Assembly: GCA_949751835.1 (NCBI GenBank)
Contig: CATKHK010000037.1
Span: 248,001 to 312,000 of the forward strand
Source of the DNA: Blepharisma japonicum
Lineage: Eukaryota; Ciliophora; Heterotrichea; Heterotrichida; Blepharismidae
Direction: 5' to 3'
Length of the DNA stretch: 64,000 nt
In this document: positions 33,111-46,700 of the stretch, piece after piece
How the letters are laid out: every line of letters begins with the position of its first letter
Position numbering within the stretch: the stretch's first letter is position 1
The notes under the pieces: generated by a model
Seen by the model: the letters and a program-made list of their open reading frames with translations, nothing else
Databases searched by the model: none
What the model was told of the DNA's origin: nothing
Program-made: the position numbers and the translations under genes

Positions 33111-36100
33111 TTATTTAATTCCTATGCTAATATAATTTTTCCTATTGCTTCTACAGCTTTGCTGACTAGGCATCGTGCAAATATTTATATTACTATTTTC
33201 CTCAATTTTAGATATCTTTTCTTCTGGAAAAATTTCTTTGTTCATACTTCTTTTTGCAACATAATAAACTTCTCTTATAGAATTTATAAGAGGCCCAACT
33301 GTTTGCACTACCATAAGAGAAACAGTAAAATACATAATTAAATTGTCCATAATATTAATCCCAGTAGAGCCCAGATCAAAAAAATATGGGCTTAAGAGCG
33401 TGAAAAGAAGAAAAATCCCAAACTCAGTAATTAAATTTGTTGCCTGAATAATAGGGTTATCAAAAGGTCAATAAAAAATTAAAAATAAAACAATCTATAT
33501 AAAGAATACACATAAAGATGAAACTGCATTTATTGTGAGTTGAGTTTGAGGGAAGTCATTAAAAAATGCTTGAGTAATAATAAAAATGAAACGCCTTGCA
33601 AAGTATAGAGTATAATATTGTGTGCTCATAAATCCTTTATTATTCTTGAACTCATAATATAAGGTGCTTCAAGTAGCAAATCAGTTTTTATTTCTTCTGT
33701 TTACAATTTTGTTTAAATTTTTGAAGCTAAAATATGCATGAAGAAAAGGAGTAACTACTATAAGTACCTAAATTATCATTACAATAAAAAATCAGCAAAT
33801 AAGATAGCTAGCGAATTTAAGCGGATTTTCTAAAATTTCATTATCTTCTGTACTCAAAATCCCAATTATAGAAGCAAAACCAAAATCAAGATAGCATAGA
33901 ATCCAAAATCGTAAAAAGGTACCAAATTTATATTCTCTAAATACATTTTTAAATTTCTTCCCAATGAATCTTTGAGAACATTTAGAAAAAAAATAAACAA
34001 TAGGGATAGCAGCTATAATACTGCACAGAGCAATTATATTATTTCCAATATTTACAAGTATCAAATAGTTCTCATATCCATATTTTCTTGCTTGGTAATA
34101 AGGAAGATAACTCTTATTTTCATCAATAAAGAATAAAACTAAATTTGGAACAAAATTGAAATCATTCAATGACTTTAAAAACGCAGAAACTTTATCTGTC
34201 ATAGGGTAGTTTGCATAAGGTATGTAGGAAATAAATTGAATAGTGTTGAGCATAGTTCATAGAGATGAAGGATTTGGGTTGAACATTGCTAAAGCGACAC
34301 TTGATCCAGCCAAAGCTTTTACACCTGAAGAAACTTGCTTATGAATTTGAGATACTTCTTGCTCTTCAGATTTATACAAAATGCCTGATAAATACACTTC
34401 ATGGAGTGCACCTCCAGAGATAGACACTATATTTGTCGAATTTATAAAATATACTGTGATTATAGTACCATTTGAAATTTTTTCATCAAAGTTGCACGAT
34501 ATTAAATATTGTTTGCTTGAAATTTGAGAGATTGATCATGATTGAATTGTATTATTATAAATTTTAATCAAAATTTGTTCATTTCTCAAATCCTGCTTTA
34601 AGATATCATTGAAGTTCAAAACCAAAGTATTGTTTTGGTTGACAATAAGACTTACATTAAAGGGGATATATGTGCATGTTTTTGTTCCTATATAACCAGG
34701 AGAACAATTACAGCTTCCAGAGCTCAATACAGCATTGCTAACACATCATGTGCATTTATTTTCGGTATCACATTTAGCACAAAGAGGAGGGCAATCATAA
34801 CATGAATCATTTGCTTTGAATTGCCACTGATGGCAAGCTTCACACATCCCTGAGCTTGAGTTCCAAGCAAGATCATAGTCACATTGGCAGTTTGTCGTAT
34901 TTGAAGTGCTAGAAGCACATTTAAGACAGGAATCTTCAGCAAAATCATAACAAGATGCACATTTTTGATTAGCACAAAGATTGCAAGATTTAATTGAGTC
35001 CCTACAACTAAGACATCCACTGCCGCATTTTGAGCATTTATTATACTCTGGACCAATCCAGTATTGGTCAATTAAGCAGTTATGAATGCAGATTCCATTT
35101 ATCTGGCATGCTTTGCAAGTTTCTGTGCACTGCGCCGTAGGTAGCGCAAATGATGATATGCTTTTTACTGAGTTATAGCCCTTGATATCGTAAATAAATC
35201 CTTTGAAATGATTTTTATAACCTGATGAATCGTTTTCTGCTCCTAACGTAAAAGTGATATCTGTTTTGGTATCTTTAAAATAGTCAGAACCTATATCGAT
35301 TTCATGATCAATCATTCCGTTTAAATAAAGCGATATTTTTGTCTCCTTTAAAGTTGTATATTCTGCTGTAAAGGCAACATGGTTTCATGAGTAAGATTCA
35401 AGGCTTTGTAAATAAAATAGGGAATTCAAACCAAAAGTCTTAAAATTCAATAAAATTATAGGAATTCCAGCTGCTAATTTAACAGAGAAGATTGGATTGT
35501 AAAGCAAATCTTGTTTTGAGACAATACTTCCAAAACCATTCTCAATATTGATTCATATTGAAAATGTGAAAGAATAGCCAAAGCTAAGAACTGGGCTGTT
35601 ATAGCCTGGATAAATAGGTAAATGTATAAGCGAGTTCACTCCATTAAAATAAAACCCTCTGTATAAAGCAGGTATTGGGTCAAAGTCATCATAATCTGGA
35701 TAAAAAGCTGTGCTATTTCCAGTTAGCGCTGGAATTTTGCTTTGTTTATCAAAAACAACTCCTTCCAAAGTATCAAAAGATAGGTAGAAAATGAAAGGAT
35801 CACTTTCAATACACATTGACCCACTTTCGATAAATCCGTCTGGGCACTTAGAAATGCACCATCCTAAATACATATAAAAACCAGACACACAAATGATACA
35901 ATCTTCTGGTGACGATGACGTGCAAGTTTTACATGTGTAATCGCATTGAGCGCATTCTTCAACTAATGAATCTCAGTAATAGCCAATATTACAAGCGCAA
36001 GGAGTTCCAAACGCATCAGAAACACATTTTGTACATAAGCCTACTAAAAATCCTGAGCAGATACTGCAAAGAGGATCATTGCAAACATTGCAGGATAAAT

Positions 36101-37697
36101 TTCTAACACAACCATTTATGCATGAATTGCAATTTGTAGGCGTGATCCCATTCATCCATTGAGATAGAGGGCAAGTTCAAAGGCAGCTAGCAATTGCTCC
36201 TATGCCACATAATTGGTCTAAATATTGAGTATTAAAATTAGAAACTGCTACATTTCATAGAGTGAATTGATAAATATATCCCAAAAATGTGCTAGAAGAA
36301 CTTTTTCCAAGAATCAATATATTATTTACAACATCTCTATATATATTCCCGCTACTTGATGAAGATATTTGAGGGGAATTATTGAGGTAAGGTGTAATTG
36401 TTGTAGATATTGTTGACGATGAAAATGAAACAATAAAGGACATATAAACCCAAGCTGAATTTGAAGGGTTAAGTGCTGCAGTTGTAACTGTAGTAGTTGC
36501 TTCTGTCTTACTTTCTAATACAATAGTCATAACACCAAGAGCAGAGATCTTTATTTTATATCCAGAGCTATTTGTCAAGATATCTCCTGAACCAGATAGT
36601 ATTCAAACCCATGTCCCAATTGAAAAATTAAATGAAATATAAACAGTTGAAGTTGTTTGAAGATGTGAGCCTCCTTGAAAATAGAGCCCTCTATTTTTCG
36701 CTGGGATAGGGTCTATCGCTTCAGGAGTATTGAAAAAGTAATAACTACTTGAACTTGTTCCTGTTTGAAATAACCCATAAGCTCCATAAAAATAATTAGC
36801 AAAATTTTGATCAATAACCGCTGTTGAAACTGAAGCACAAGCTGTGCCAAATCCATATGGGCACGCTCTTAAGCAAACACTTGAAACTAGCACATTTGTG
36901 CCTGAACAAGCTGTACAACTAAAATTATCTGAATTGCATGATATACATAAATTATCACAAAAAATGCATGCTCTAGTCGCTGTCACTCAATAAGTTCCTG
37001 CATTACATTGACAAACTCCAGAAACAGGACTCGCATTAACAATGCAGGTAGTGCAACTTAAATCAGCTACATTGCATACCAAACATTTTGCTTGATAGCA
37101 CATATTACAATAATCAGCCACGCTACAATCTCCTTTCACCAAAATAAGTCCTGAAAGTTTTGGATGATCAGAAATTACATAAAATCGAACTACTAATTTG
37201 CCACCTGAATAAGCTCCGGATATTGTATTGCTTGAAATTGAAATTGTGCTACTTGATAGTGTGAAAGTTGTAAAAATATCGTAGGCTGCGCGTGATCCTA
37301 CTTTAGAAAATATGCTTAAATGATCAGCAACAATATAATCTCCAATTTTTATAGTAAATACCCTGTTATTGGTGCTTATGTAATATATCTCAGCAAATTG
37401 AAGAATAAGCACGTATGTCCCATCTACGCTAAGAGGGAGATCATATCCTCAATTTACTGAGTTTCATCTTTCAGTTTGGTAAATAAATTCATTTGTTGTA
37501 TGAGCTATTGCACCTAAATTAGTATAACTCTTGGCACCTAATGTATAATAGATATCATCAGAGTATGAAAAACCAAAAGAGGACATATGAGCTGGGCCTC
37601 CTGCATTGATAGCTAAAACAATTGTCGATACATCAAGAGAGTAGATGACTAAGAAATTCATAGAAATCAAAGCAAAATATAGATGATGAACTTTCAT
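33111..37697 (-). CDS. Array gene B: malectin/LamG/Cys-rich multi-pass surface receptor
   Basis: 1518 residues, introns at 33768-33782 and 33495-33509. The signal peptide is MKVHHLYFALISMNFLVIYS. It carries the full cytoplasmic tail ending in NYISIGIK. The spacer before the membrane region is five codons shorter than in A (YKSEEQE in place of the longer stretch), an in-frame deletion. Malectin loop: LGAKSYTNLGA. Over more than 150 nt in the second LamG region (about 35100-35250) B is virtually identical to A (29880-30030), far closer than in the malectin part. Confidence 0.88.
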
Positions 37698-38283
37698 TTT
37701 GTTTATAAAGCTGCAAAAATTTAAGATTATATGACAAAGTTTGGATGGAATAAGCATATAACCAATGCTTGTTCAGAAATATTAATCTTGGATTTCCAAA
37801 AATAGAATTTTTATAATGATTTCGCTTACTAATTAGAATACAGAAAATTTGATGTTAGGAAATTTATATTCTTTCTTAAAATTGATTAATCTACTTGAGA
37901 TATGCAAACTATCATAGGATCCATAACACAATAATTTTAAATATCCTATCAGCTCGATATTCTGATATTTTTAGATTTAGATTCATTTTGTCCTTGATAA
38001 TTTGAAATGTTAATCTTTCAATTCATGTAAACTTTTGCAAGTAATGCATTTTGCTTTCTTTGTATACAAAAACTCTCGATGACCATAAATTTCATTTATC
38101 CATTGGCCTTAAGCATTAACTTTCATGCTAAGAAAGTCAAACTCCTTTTCTCTTCCCATCCATGGAACCAAGACTCATGCTCAACTTCACGCACTCTCCA
38201 TCCTCCATAAATTTTTTTCTCACAATCAGCTTTCCTATTTTCCAAAAATCTTCCATATTATATATACAATTTATTGATAAAAT
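37698..38283. other. Spacer B-C
   Basis: 586 nt. Unlike the other spacers it lacks the conserved spacer frame and instead contains a G+C-richer coding relic at 38010-38256 (next entry). The promoter block of B is at its left end. Confidence 0.5.
38010..38256 (-). pseudogene. Coding relic in spacer B-C
   Basis: Minus-strand sequence beginning 28 nt after the stop of gene C. A frame from ATG 38256 (MEDFWKIGKLIVRKKFMEDG) gives 42 codons. An overlapping frame reads KKIYGGWRVREVEHESWFHG then WEEKRSLTFLAWKLML, and another continues GQWINEIYGHREFLYTKKAK to a TAA. G+C is clearly above that of the spacer. It looks like a decayed gene of unrecognised family, though the 42-codon frame could be a real short gene. 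Confidence 0.4.
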
Positions 38284-41200
38284 TTATTTAATTCCTATGC
38301 TAGTATAAATTTTCCTGTTGCTTTTGCGACTTGGTTGAGAAGCCGATTCTGAAGATATTGTTCAAGTATTTATATTAATCCTTTCCTCAATTTTAGGTAA
38401 TTTTTCTTCTGGATAAATTTCTTTATTCATACTTCTTTTCGCAACATAATAAACTTCTCTTATAGAATTTATTAAAGGCCCAACTGTTTGTACTACCATG
38501 AGAGAAATAGTAAAATACATAATTAAATTGTCCATAATATTAATTCCGAAAGAGCCTAGATCAAAAAAATATGGACTAAGGAGTGTGAAAAGAAGAAAAA
38601 TCCCAAATTCAGTTATTAAATTTGTTACCTGAATAACAGAGTTATCAAAAGGTCGATAAAAAATTAAAAATAAAGCAATCTATATAAATAATACACATAA
38701 AGATGAAACTGTATTTATTGTGAGTTGAGTTTGAGGGAAGTCATTTAAAAATACCTGAGTAATAATAAAAATTGAACGCCTTGCAAAGTACAGCGTATAA
38801 TATTGTGTGCTCATAAATCCTTTATTATTCTTGAATTCGTAATATAGTGAGCTTCAAGTAGAAAATCATTTTTTATTTCTTCTGTTTACAATTTTATTTA
38901 AATGTTTGAAACTAAAACATGCATGGAGAAAAGGAGTAACTACTATAAGTATCTAAATTATCATTACAATAAAAAATCAGCAAATAAGATAGTTAGTGAA
39001 TTTAAGTGGATTTTCTAAAATTTCATTATCTTCTGCACTCAAAACCCCAATTATAGAGGCGAAACCAAAATCAAGATAGCATAGAATCCAAAATCGTAAA
39101 AAGGTACCAAATTTATACTCTCTAAATATATATTTAAATTTCTTTCCAATGAATCTTTGAGAACATTTAGAAAAAAAGTAAACAATTGGGATTGCGGCTA
39201 TAATACTGGAAAGAACAGTCATATCATTTCCAATATTTACAATTATCAAATAACTATCGTATCCATATTTTCTTGCTTGATAATAAGGAACATTACTTTG
39301 ATTTTCATCAATAAGTAATAAAAATAAGTTTGGAACAATATTGAAACCGCTCATTGACTTGAAAAACGCAGAAACTTTATCTGTCAAAGGGTAGTTTGAA
39401 TAAGGAATATAGGAAATAAATTGAATAGTGTTGAGTATAGTTCATAGAGCTGAAGGACTTGGATTAAGCATTGCTAAAGCTATACTTGTTCCAACTAAAG
39501 CTTTGGCACCAGAAGATACTTGCTTTTGAATTTGGGCCACTTCTTGCTCTTCAGAAGTCATTAAAGATTCATGCAATGAGCCTGACAAATACTCTTCATG
39601 GATTAAACCTCCAGAGATAGATCAAATGCTTGTCGAATTTATAAAATGTACTGTAATTATAGTACCATTTGAAATTTTTCCATCAAAGATGCATGATATT
39701 AAATATTGTTTGCTTGAAATTTGAGAGATTGATCATGATGGAATTGTATTATTATGAATTTGGATCAAAATTTGTTCATTTCTCAAATCCTGCTTTAAGA
39801 TATCACTGAAATTCAAAACCAAAGTATTGTTTTTGTTGACGACAAGACTTACATTAAAGGGGATATATGAGCATGTAATTGTTCCTGTGTAACCAGGAGA
39901 ACAAATACAGCTTCCAGAGTTCAATACAGCATTGCTAACACACCATGTGCATTTATTTTCGGTATCACATTGAGCACAAAGAGGAGGACAATCATAGCAA
40001 GAATCATTTGCTTTGAATTGCCACTGATGGCAAGCCTCACACATCCCTGAGCTTGAGTTCCAAGCAAGATCATAGTCACATTGGCAGTTTGTCGTATTTG
40101 AAGTACCAGAAACACATTTAAGACAGGATTCTTCAGCAAAATCATAACAAGATGCACATTTTTGATTAGCACAAAGATTGCAAAATTTACTTGAGTCCCT
40201 ACAACTAAGACACCCGCTGCCGCATTTTGAGCATTTATTATACTCTGGACCAATCCAGTATTGGTCAATTAAGCAGTTAGGAATGCAGATCCCATTTGTT
40301 TGGCATGCTTTGCAAGTTTCTGTGCACTGCGCCGCAGGTAACGCAAATGATGATATGCTTTTTACTGAGTTATAGCCTTTGATATCGTAAATAAATCCTT
40401 TAAAATGATTTTTATACCCTGATGAATCGTTTTCTGCTCCTAACGTAAAAGTGATATCTGTTTTGGTATCTTTAAAATAGTCAGAACCTATATCGATTTC
40501 ATGATCAATAATTCCGTTTAAATAAAGAGATATTTTTGTCTGCTTTAAAGTCGTATATTCTGCTGTAAAGGCAATATGGCTTCATTTGTAAGATTCAAGG
40601 CTTTGTAAATAATAGAGGGAATTCAGCCCAGAAGTCTTAAAGTTTAATAAAATTATAGGGATCCCAGCTGCTAATTGAAGAGAGAAGATTGGATTGTAAA
40701 GCAAATCTTGTTTTGAGACAATTGTCCCAAAACCATTCTCAGTATTGATTCATATGGAAAATGTGAGGGAATAACCAAAGCTAAGAACTGGGCTGTTATA
40801 GCCTGGGTAAATAGGTAAATGTATAAGTGAGCTCATTCCATTAAAATAAAACCCTCTGTATAAAGCAGGTATAGGGTCAAAGTCATCATAATCTGGGTAA
40901 AATGCTGTGCTGTTTCCAGTTAGCGCTGGAATTTTGCTTTGTTTATCAAAAACAACTCCTTCAAAAGTATCAAAAGATAGATAAAAAATGAAAGTATCGC
41001 TTTCAACACACATTGACCCACTTTCTATAAATCCTTCTGGGCACTTAGAAACGCACCATCCTAAATACATATAAAAGCCAGACGAACAAATAATGCAATC
41101 TCCTGGAGATGATGATGTGCAAGTTTTGCACGTGTAATCGCATATAATTTGGCATTTTTCAACTGATGAATCTCAGTAATAGCCAATATTACAAGTGCAA

Positions 41201-42894
41201 GGAGTTCCAGACGCATTAGAAACACATTTTGTGCATAAGCCGACTAAGAATCCTGTACAGACACTACAAAGAGGATCATTACAAACATTGCAAGATATAT
41301 TTCTAACACAACCATTTGTGCATGAATTGCAATTTGTAGCCGTAGCACCATTCATCCATTGAGATAGAGGGCAACTTCAAAGGCAGCTAACTACTGCTCC
41401 TGTGCCACATATTTGATTAGAGTATTGAGTGTTAAAATTTGAAACTGCTACATTTCATAGAGTGAATTGATAAATATATCCTAAAAATGTGCTAGAAGAG
41501 CTTTTTCCAAGAATCAATACATTGTTTACAGCATCTCTATATATATTCCCGCTGCTTGCTGAAGATATTCGTGGGGAATTATTGAGGTAAGGTGTAATTG
41601 TTGTAGATATTGTTGATGATGAAAATGAAACAATAAAAGAAATATAAACTCAAGCTGAATTTGAAAGGTTAAGTGCTGCAGTTGTAATTGCAGTAGTTGC
41701 TTCTGTCTTACTTTCTAATATAATAGTCATAATTCCAAGAGCAGAGATCTTTATTTTATATCCAGAACTATTTGTCAAGATATCTCCTGAGCCAGATAAT
41801 ATCCAAACCCACATTCCAATTGAAAAATCAAATGAAATATAAACAGTTGAAGTTGTTTGAAGAAATGAGCCCCCTTGAAAATAGAGCCCTCTATTCTTCG
41901 CTGGGATAGGGTCTACTGTTTCAGGAATATTGAAAAAGTAATAGCTGCTTGAGCTTGTTCCTGTTTGAAATAATCCATAAGCTCCATAAAAATAATTAGC
42001 AAAATTTTGATCAATGACCGCTGTTGAAACTGAAGAACAAGATGCGCCAAATCCATATGGGCACGCTCTTAAGCAAATATTTGAAACTAACTCATTTGTG
42101 CCTAAGCAAGTTGTACAACTAAAATTGTCTGAAGTGCATGAGATGCATAATTTATCACAGAAAACGCATGTTCTAGTCGCCGTCACTCAATAAGTTCCTG
42201 CATTACATTGACAAACTCCAGAAACAGGGCTAGCATTAGCAATACAAGTTGCACAATTTAAATCAGCGGCATTGCATGTCAAGCATCTTGCTTGATAGCA
42301 CATATTGCAATAATCAGCTACACTGCAATCTCCTCTCACCAAAATAAGTCCTGAAATTTTTGGATGATCAATAACTTCATAAAATCGAACTACTAATTTG
42401 CCACCTGAATAAGCTTCAGATATCGTATTGCCTGAAATTGAAACTGAATTACTTGATAGTGTGAAAGTTGTAAAAATATCGTAAGCTGTTCGAAATCCTA
42501 CCTCAGAAAATATGTTTAAATGATCAGCAACAATATAATCTCCAATTTTTACAGTAAATACTCTGTAATTGTATGTGTAATAAATTTCAGCAAATTGAAG
42601 AATAAGCACATATGTCCCATCTGTGCCAATAGGGAGATCATATCCTCAAGTTGCTAGTGCGCTTCATCTTTCAGATTTGTAAATAAATTCATTTACTGTA
42701 TGAGCTATTGTAATTGGCTGGGCATCAATGAGACGTGATGTATAATAGATATCACTAGAGTATGAAAAGCCAAAAGAGGACATATAAGCTGGACCTCCTG
42801 AATTGATCGCTAAAACAATTGTTGAGGCATCAAGCGAGTAAATGACTAAAAAATTCATAGAAATCAAAGCAAAATAAAGCTGGCGAACTTTCAT
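38284..42894 (-). CDS. Array gene C: malectin/LamG/Cys-rich multi-pass surface receptor
   Basis: 1526 residues, introns at 38953-38967 and 38680-38694; the second is a sequence variant, GTATTATTTATATAG. Tail complete, ending in SIGIK. Malectin loop: SRLIDAQPIT; the second variable site reads TYNYRVF. It groups with D and E (shared SSNSVSISGNTIS and the LGTNELVS/LGINELVS type Cys-rich segment) rather than with A/B. Frame continuity across the LamG-2/Cys-rich-3 region was read codon by codon and is intact. Confidence 0.88.
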
Positions 42895-43762
42895 TTTACT
42901 TACGATGTTGCAATAATTTAAGATTATATGATGAAGCTTGAATAAACATATAGCAATATTTGCTCAGAATTATTAATCTTAATTGTAAATATTATTTATC
43001 TAGGTAATAGAACTCAAATCGAATTCTCATAAAATACTTTCTTTTAGGATTTTAATTTTTTTATATACTAATATCATAGTCAAACAAATTTTCTTAAAAA
43101 ATTATTTCTAGAGCTTGATATTTTTTACCTAAAGCTTCTAAATGTTTTTTGGTGCTTAATTCCTCTTGAATTTTCATATTTATCTCTTCTGATGTTTAGC
43201 TATATGGAATAATGTCTCCTTGAATTCTAATATATATTTAGGCAATCAGAAAGATTTAAATTATCTCAACAACTATTCGCTAAAATATTGTTTAAGTTTA
43301 AAATAAGCTAAATCCTAATTTTTCCACTTAGAATTTGGAAATTTATATTGTTGTTGCAAAAATGATAATTTTACTTAAGGTATTAAAGTTATCAAAGATA
43401 TCATAATACACAAATTTTTTAACCCAGGCCACTCTTAGTTAGCTTCTTATCATAAATAATATATAGCTTAACTTTAAAGTTCTCATGATTTTGGAGAATC
43501 CTTTAAATATCAAAAAATTAAGTAAGTGTAATTCTTTATAAAATGATATATATTTGATTCTTATACCAAAAATATATTGAATATTGGATTTATAAAAAAA
43601 TATTTTGCAAAATTCTCATCGCTACTAAACCTAGAAATATGTAAAAACGCTGTGTTAAATTAATATCCTGGCTATGCGCGCTAGCAGAAATTAATAAAGC
43701 ATAATGCTTTGCTTCAAATTTATTACAATTATAATTTTAACTATGCAATTATTGATAAAAAT
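42895..43762. other. Spacer C-D
   Basis: 868 nt, near-copy of spacers D-E and E-F. The spacer frame is present from about 43177 (MKIQEELSTKKHLEALGKK) but stops early in this copy. Confidence 0.6.
42916..42931 (-). promoter_or_regulatory. Conserved core promoter block of the array genes
   Basis: On the coding strand TCATATAATCTTAAAT sits 20-22 nt before the ATG of gene C. The same block, with one or two changes, lies at the same distance in A (32496-32511), B (37719-37734), D (48392-48407), E (53770-53785) and F (59249-59264). About 40-55 nt further upstream a second shared string, AAGATTAATAATTCTGAGCA, is seen in A, C and E, is slightly changed in B and D, and is lost in F. Constant position and stronger conservation than the bases around them suggest a core promoter and one upstream element, though recent duplication alone also keeps them similar. 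Confidence 0.55.
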
Positions 43763-46700
43763 TTATTTAATTCCTATACTAGTATAAATTTTCCTGTTGC
43801 TTCTGTGACTTGGTTGGCAAGTCGGTTCTGAAGATACTGTTCAAGTATTTATATTAATCCTTTTGTCGATTTTAGGTAATTTTTCTTCTGGATAAATTTC
43901 TTTGTTCATACTTCTTTTCACAGTATAATAAACTTCTCTTATAGAATTTATTAAAGGCCCAACTGTTTGTACTACCATGAGAGAAACAGTAAAATACATA
44001 ATTAAATTGTCCATAATATTAATCCCGGAAGAGCCTAGATAAAAAAAATATGGACTAAGGAGCGTGAAAAGAAGAAAAATCCCAAATTCAGTAATTAAAT
44101 TTGTTGCCTGATTAACAGTGTTATCAAAAGGTCAATAAAAAATTAAAAATAAAGCAATCTATATAAAGAATACACATAAAGATGAAACTGCATTTATTGT
44201 GAGTTGAGTTTGAGGAAAGTCATTTAAAAATACCTGAGTAATAATAAAAATTGAACGCCTTGCAAAGTACAGTGTATAATATTGTGTGCTCTTAAATCCT
44301 TTATTATTCTTGAATTCGTAATATAATGTGCTTCAAGTAGAAAATCATTTTTTATTTCTTCTGTTTACAATTTTATTTAAATTTTTGAAGCTAAAATATG
44401 CATGGAGAAAAGGAGTAACTATTATAAGTATCTAAATTATCATTACTATAAAAAATCAGCAAATAAGATTGTTAGTGAATTTAAGTGGATTTTCTAAAAT
44501 TCCATTATCTTCAGTACTCAAAACCCCAATTATAGAGGCAAAACCAAAATCAAGATAGCATGCAATCCAAAATCGTAAAAAGGTACCAAATTTATACTCC
44601 CTAAATGTATATTTAAATTTCTTTCCAACGAATCTTTGAGAACATTTAGAAAAAAAGTAAACAATTGGGATTACGGTTATAATACTGGAAAGAACAGTCA
44701 TATCATTTCCAACATTTACAATTATCAAATAACTATCGTAGCCATATTTTCTTGCTTGATAATAAGGAACATTACTTTGATTTTCATCAATAAATAATAA
44801 AAATAAGTTTGGAACAATATTGAAACCACTCATTGACTTGAAAAACGCAGAAACTTTATCTGTCAAAGGGTAGTTTGCATAAGGAATATAGGAAATAAAT
44901 TGAATAGTGTTGAGCATAGTTCATAGAGCTGAAGGATTTGGGTTAAGCATTGCTAAAGCTACACTTATTCCAACTAAAGCTTTGACACCAGAAGATACTT
45001 GCTTTTGAATTTGGGCCACTTCTTGCTCTTCAGAAGTCATTAAAGATTCATACAATAACCCTGACAAATACTCTTCATGGACAAAACCTCCAGAGATAGA
45101 TCAAATGCTTGTCGAATTTATAAAATGTACTGTAATTATAGTACCATTTGAAATCTTTCCATCAAAGATGCATGATATTAAATATTGTTTGCTTGAAATT
45201 TGAGAGATTGACCATGATTGAATTGTATTATTATGAATTTGGATCAAAATTTGTTCATTTCTCAAATCCTGCTTTAAGATATCACTGAAGCTCAAAACCA
45301 AGGTATTGTTTTTATTGACAATAAGACTAACATTAAAAGGAATATATGAGCATGAAATTGTTCCTGTATATCCAGGAGAGCAAGCACATCTTCCAGAATT
45401 TAATACAGCATTTTTATTACATCATGTGCATTTATTTTCGCTATCACATTGAGCACAAAGAGGAGGACAGTCATAGCAAGAATCATTTGCTTTGAATTGC
45501 CACTGATAGCAAGCCTCACACCTCCCTGAGCTTGAGTTCCAAGCAAGATCATAATCACATTGGCAGTTTGTCGTATTTGAAGTGCCAGAAACACATTTAA
45601 GACAGGAGTCTTCAGCAAAATCATAGCAAGATACACATTTTTGATTAGCACAAAGATTGCAAAATTTATTTGAATCCCTACAACTAAGACACCCGCTGCC
45701 GCATTTTAAGCATTTATTATACTCTGGACCAATCCAGTATTGGTTAATTAAGCAGTTAGGAATGCAGATCCCATTTGTTTGGCATGCTTTGCAAGTTTCT
45801 GTGCACTGCGCCCCAGGTAACGCTAATGATGATATGCTTTTTACTGAGTTATAGCCCTTAATATCGTAAATAAATCCTTTAAAATGATTTTTATAACCTG
45901 ATGAATCGTTTTCTGCTCCTAACGTAAAAGTAATATCTGTTTTGGTATCTTTAAAATAGTCAGAACCTATATCGATTTTATGATCAATAACTCCGTTTGA
46001 ATAAAGCGATATTTTTGTCTGCTTTAAGGTTGTATATTCTGCTGCAAAAGCAATATGATTCCATTCGTAGGATTCAAGGCTTTGCAAATAAAAGAAAGAA
46101 TTCAGCCCAGAAGTCTTAAAGTTTAATAAAATTATAGGAATTCCAGCTGCTAATTGAAGAGAGAAGATCCGATTATAAAGCAAATCTTGTTTTGAGACAA
46201 TACTTCCAAAACCATTCTCAGTATTGATTCATATGGAAAATGTGAAAGCATAGCCAAAGCTAAGAACTGGGCTGTTATAGCCTGGGTAAATAGGTAAATG
46301 TATAAGCGAGTTCACTCCATCAAAATAAAAACCTCTATATAAAGCAGGTATAGGGTCAAAGTCATCATAATTTGGGTAAAAAGCTGTGCTGTTTCCAGTT
46401 AGCGCTGGAATTTTGCTTTGTTTATCAAAAACAACTCCTTCCAGAGTATCAAAAGATAGATAAAAAATGAAAGTATCGCTTTCAACACACATTGACCCAC
46501 TTTCTATAAATCCTTCTGGGCACTTAGAAACGCACCATCCTAAATACATATAAAAGCCAGACGAACAAATAATGCAATCTCCTGGAGATGATGATGTGCA
46601 GGTTTTGCACGTGTAATCGCATAAACTTTGGCATTCTTCAACTGAGGAATTTCAGTAATAGCCAATATTACAAGCGCAAGGAGTTCCAGACGCATTAGAA

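Noticed and set aside
40178-40375. 65-codon plus-strand frame repeated at 45657-45854 and 63453-63650
   Set aside because: Antisense shadow of the conserved third Cys-rich module; its conservation is explained by the coding strand.
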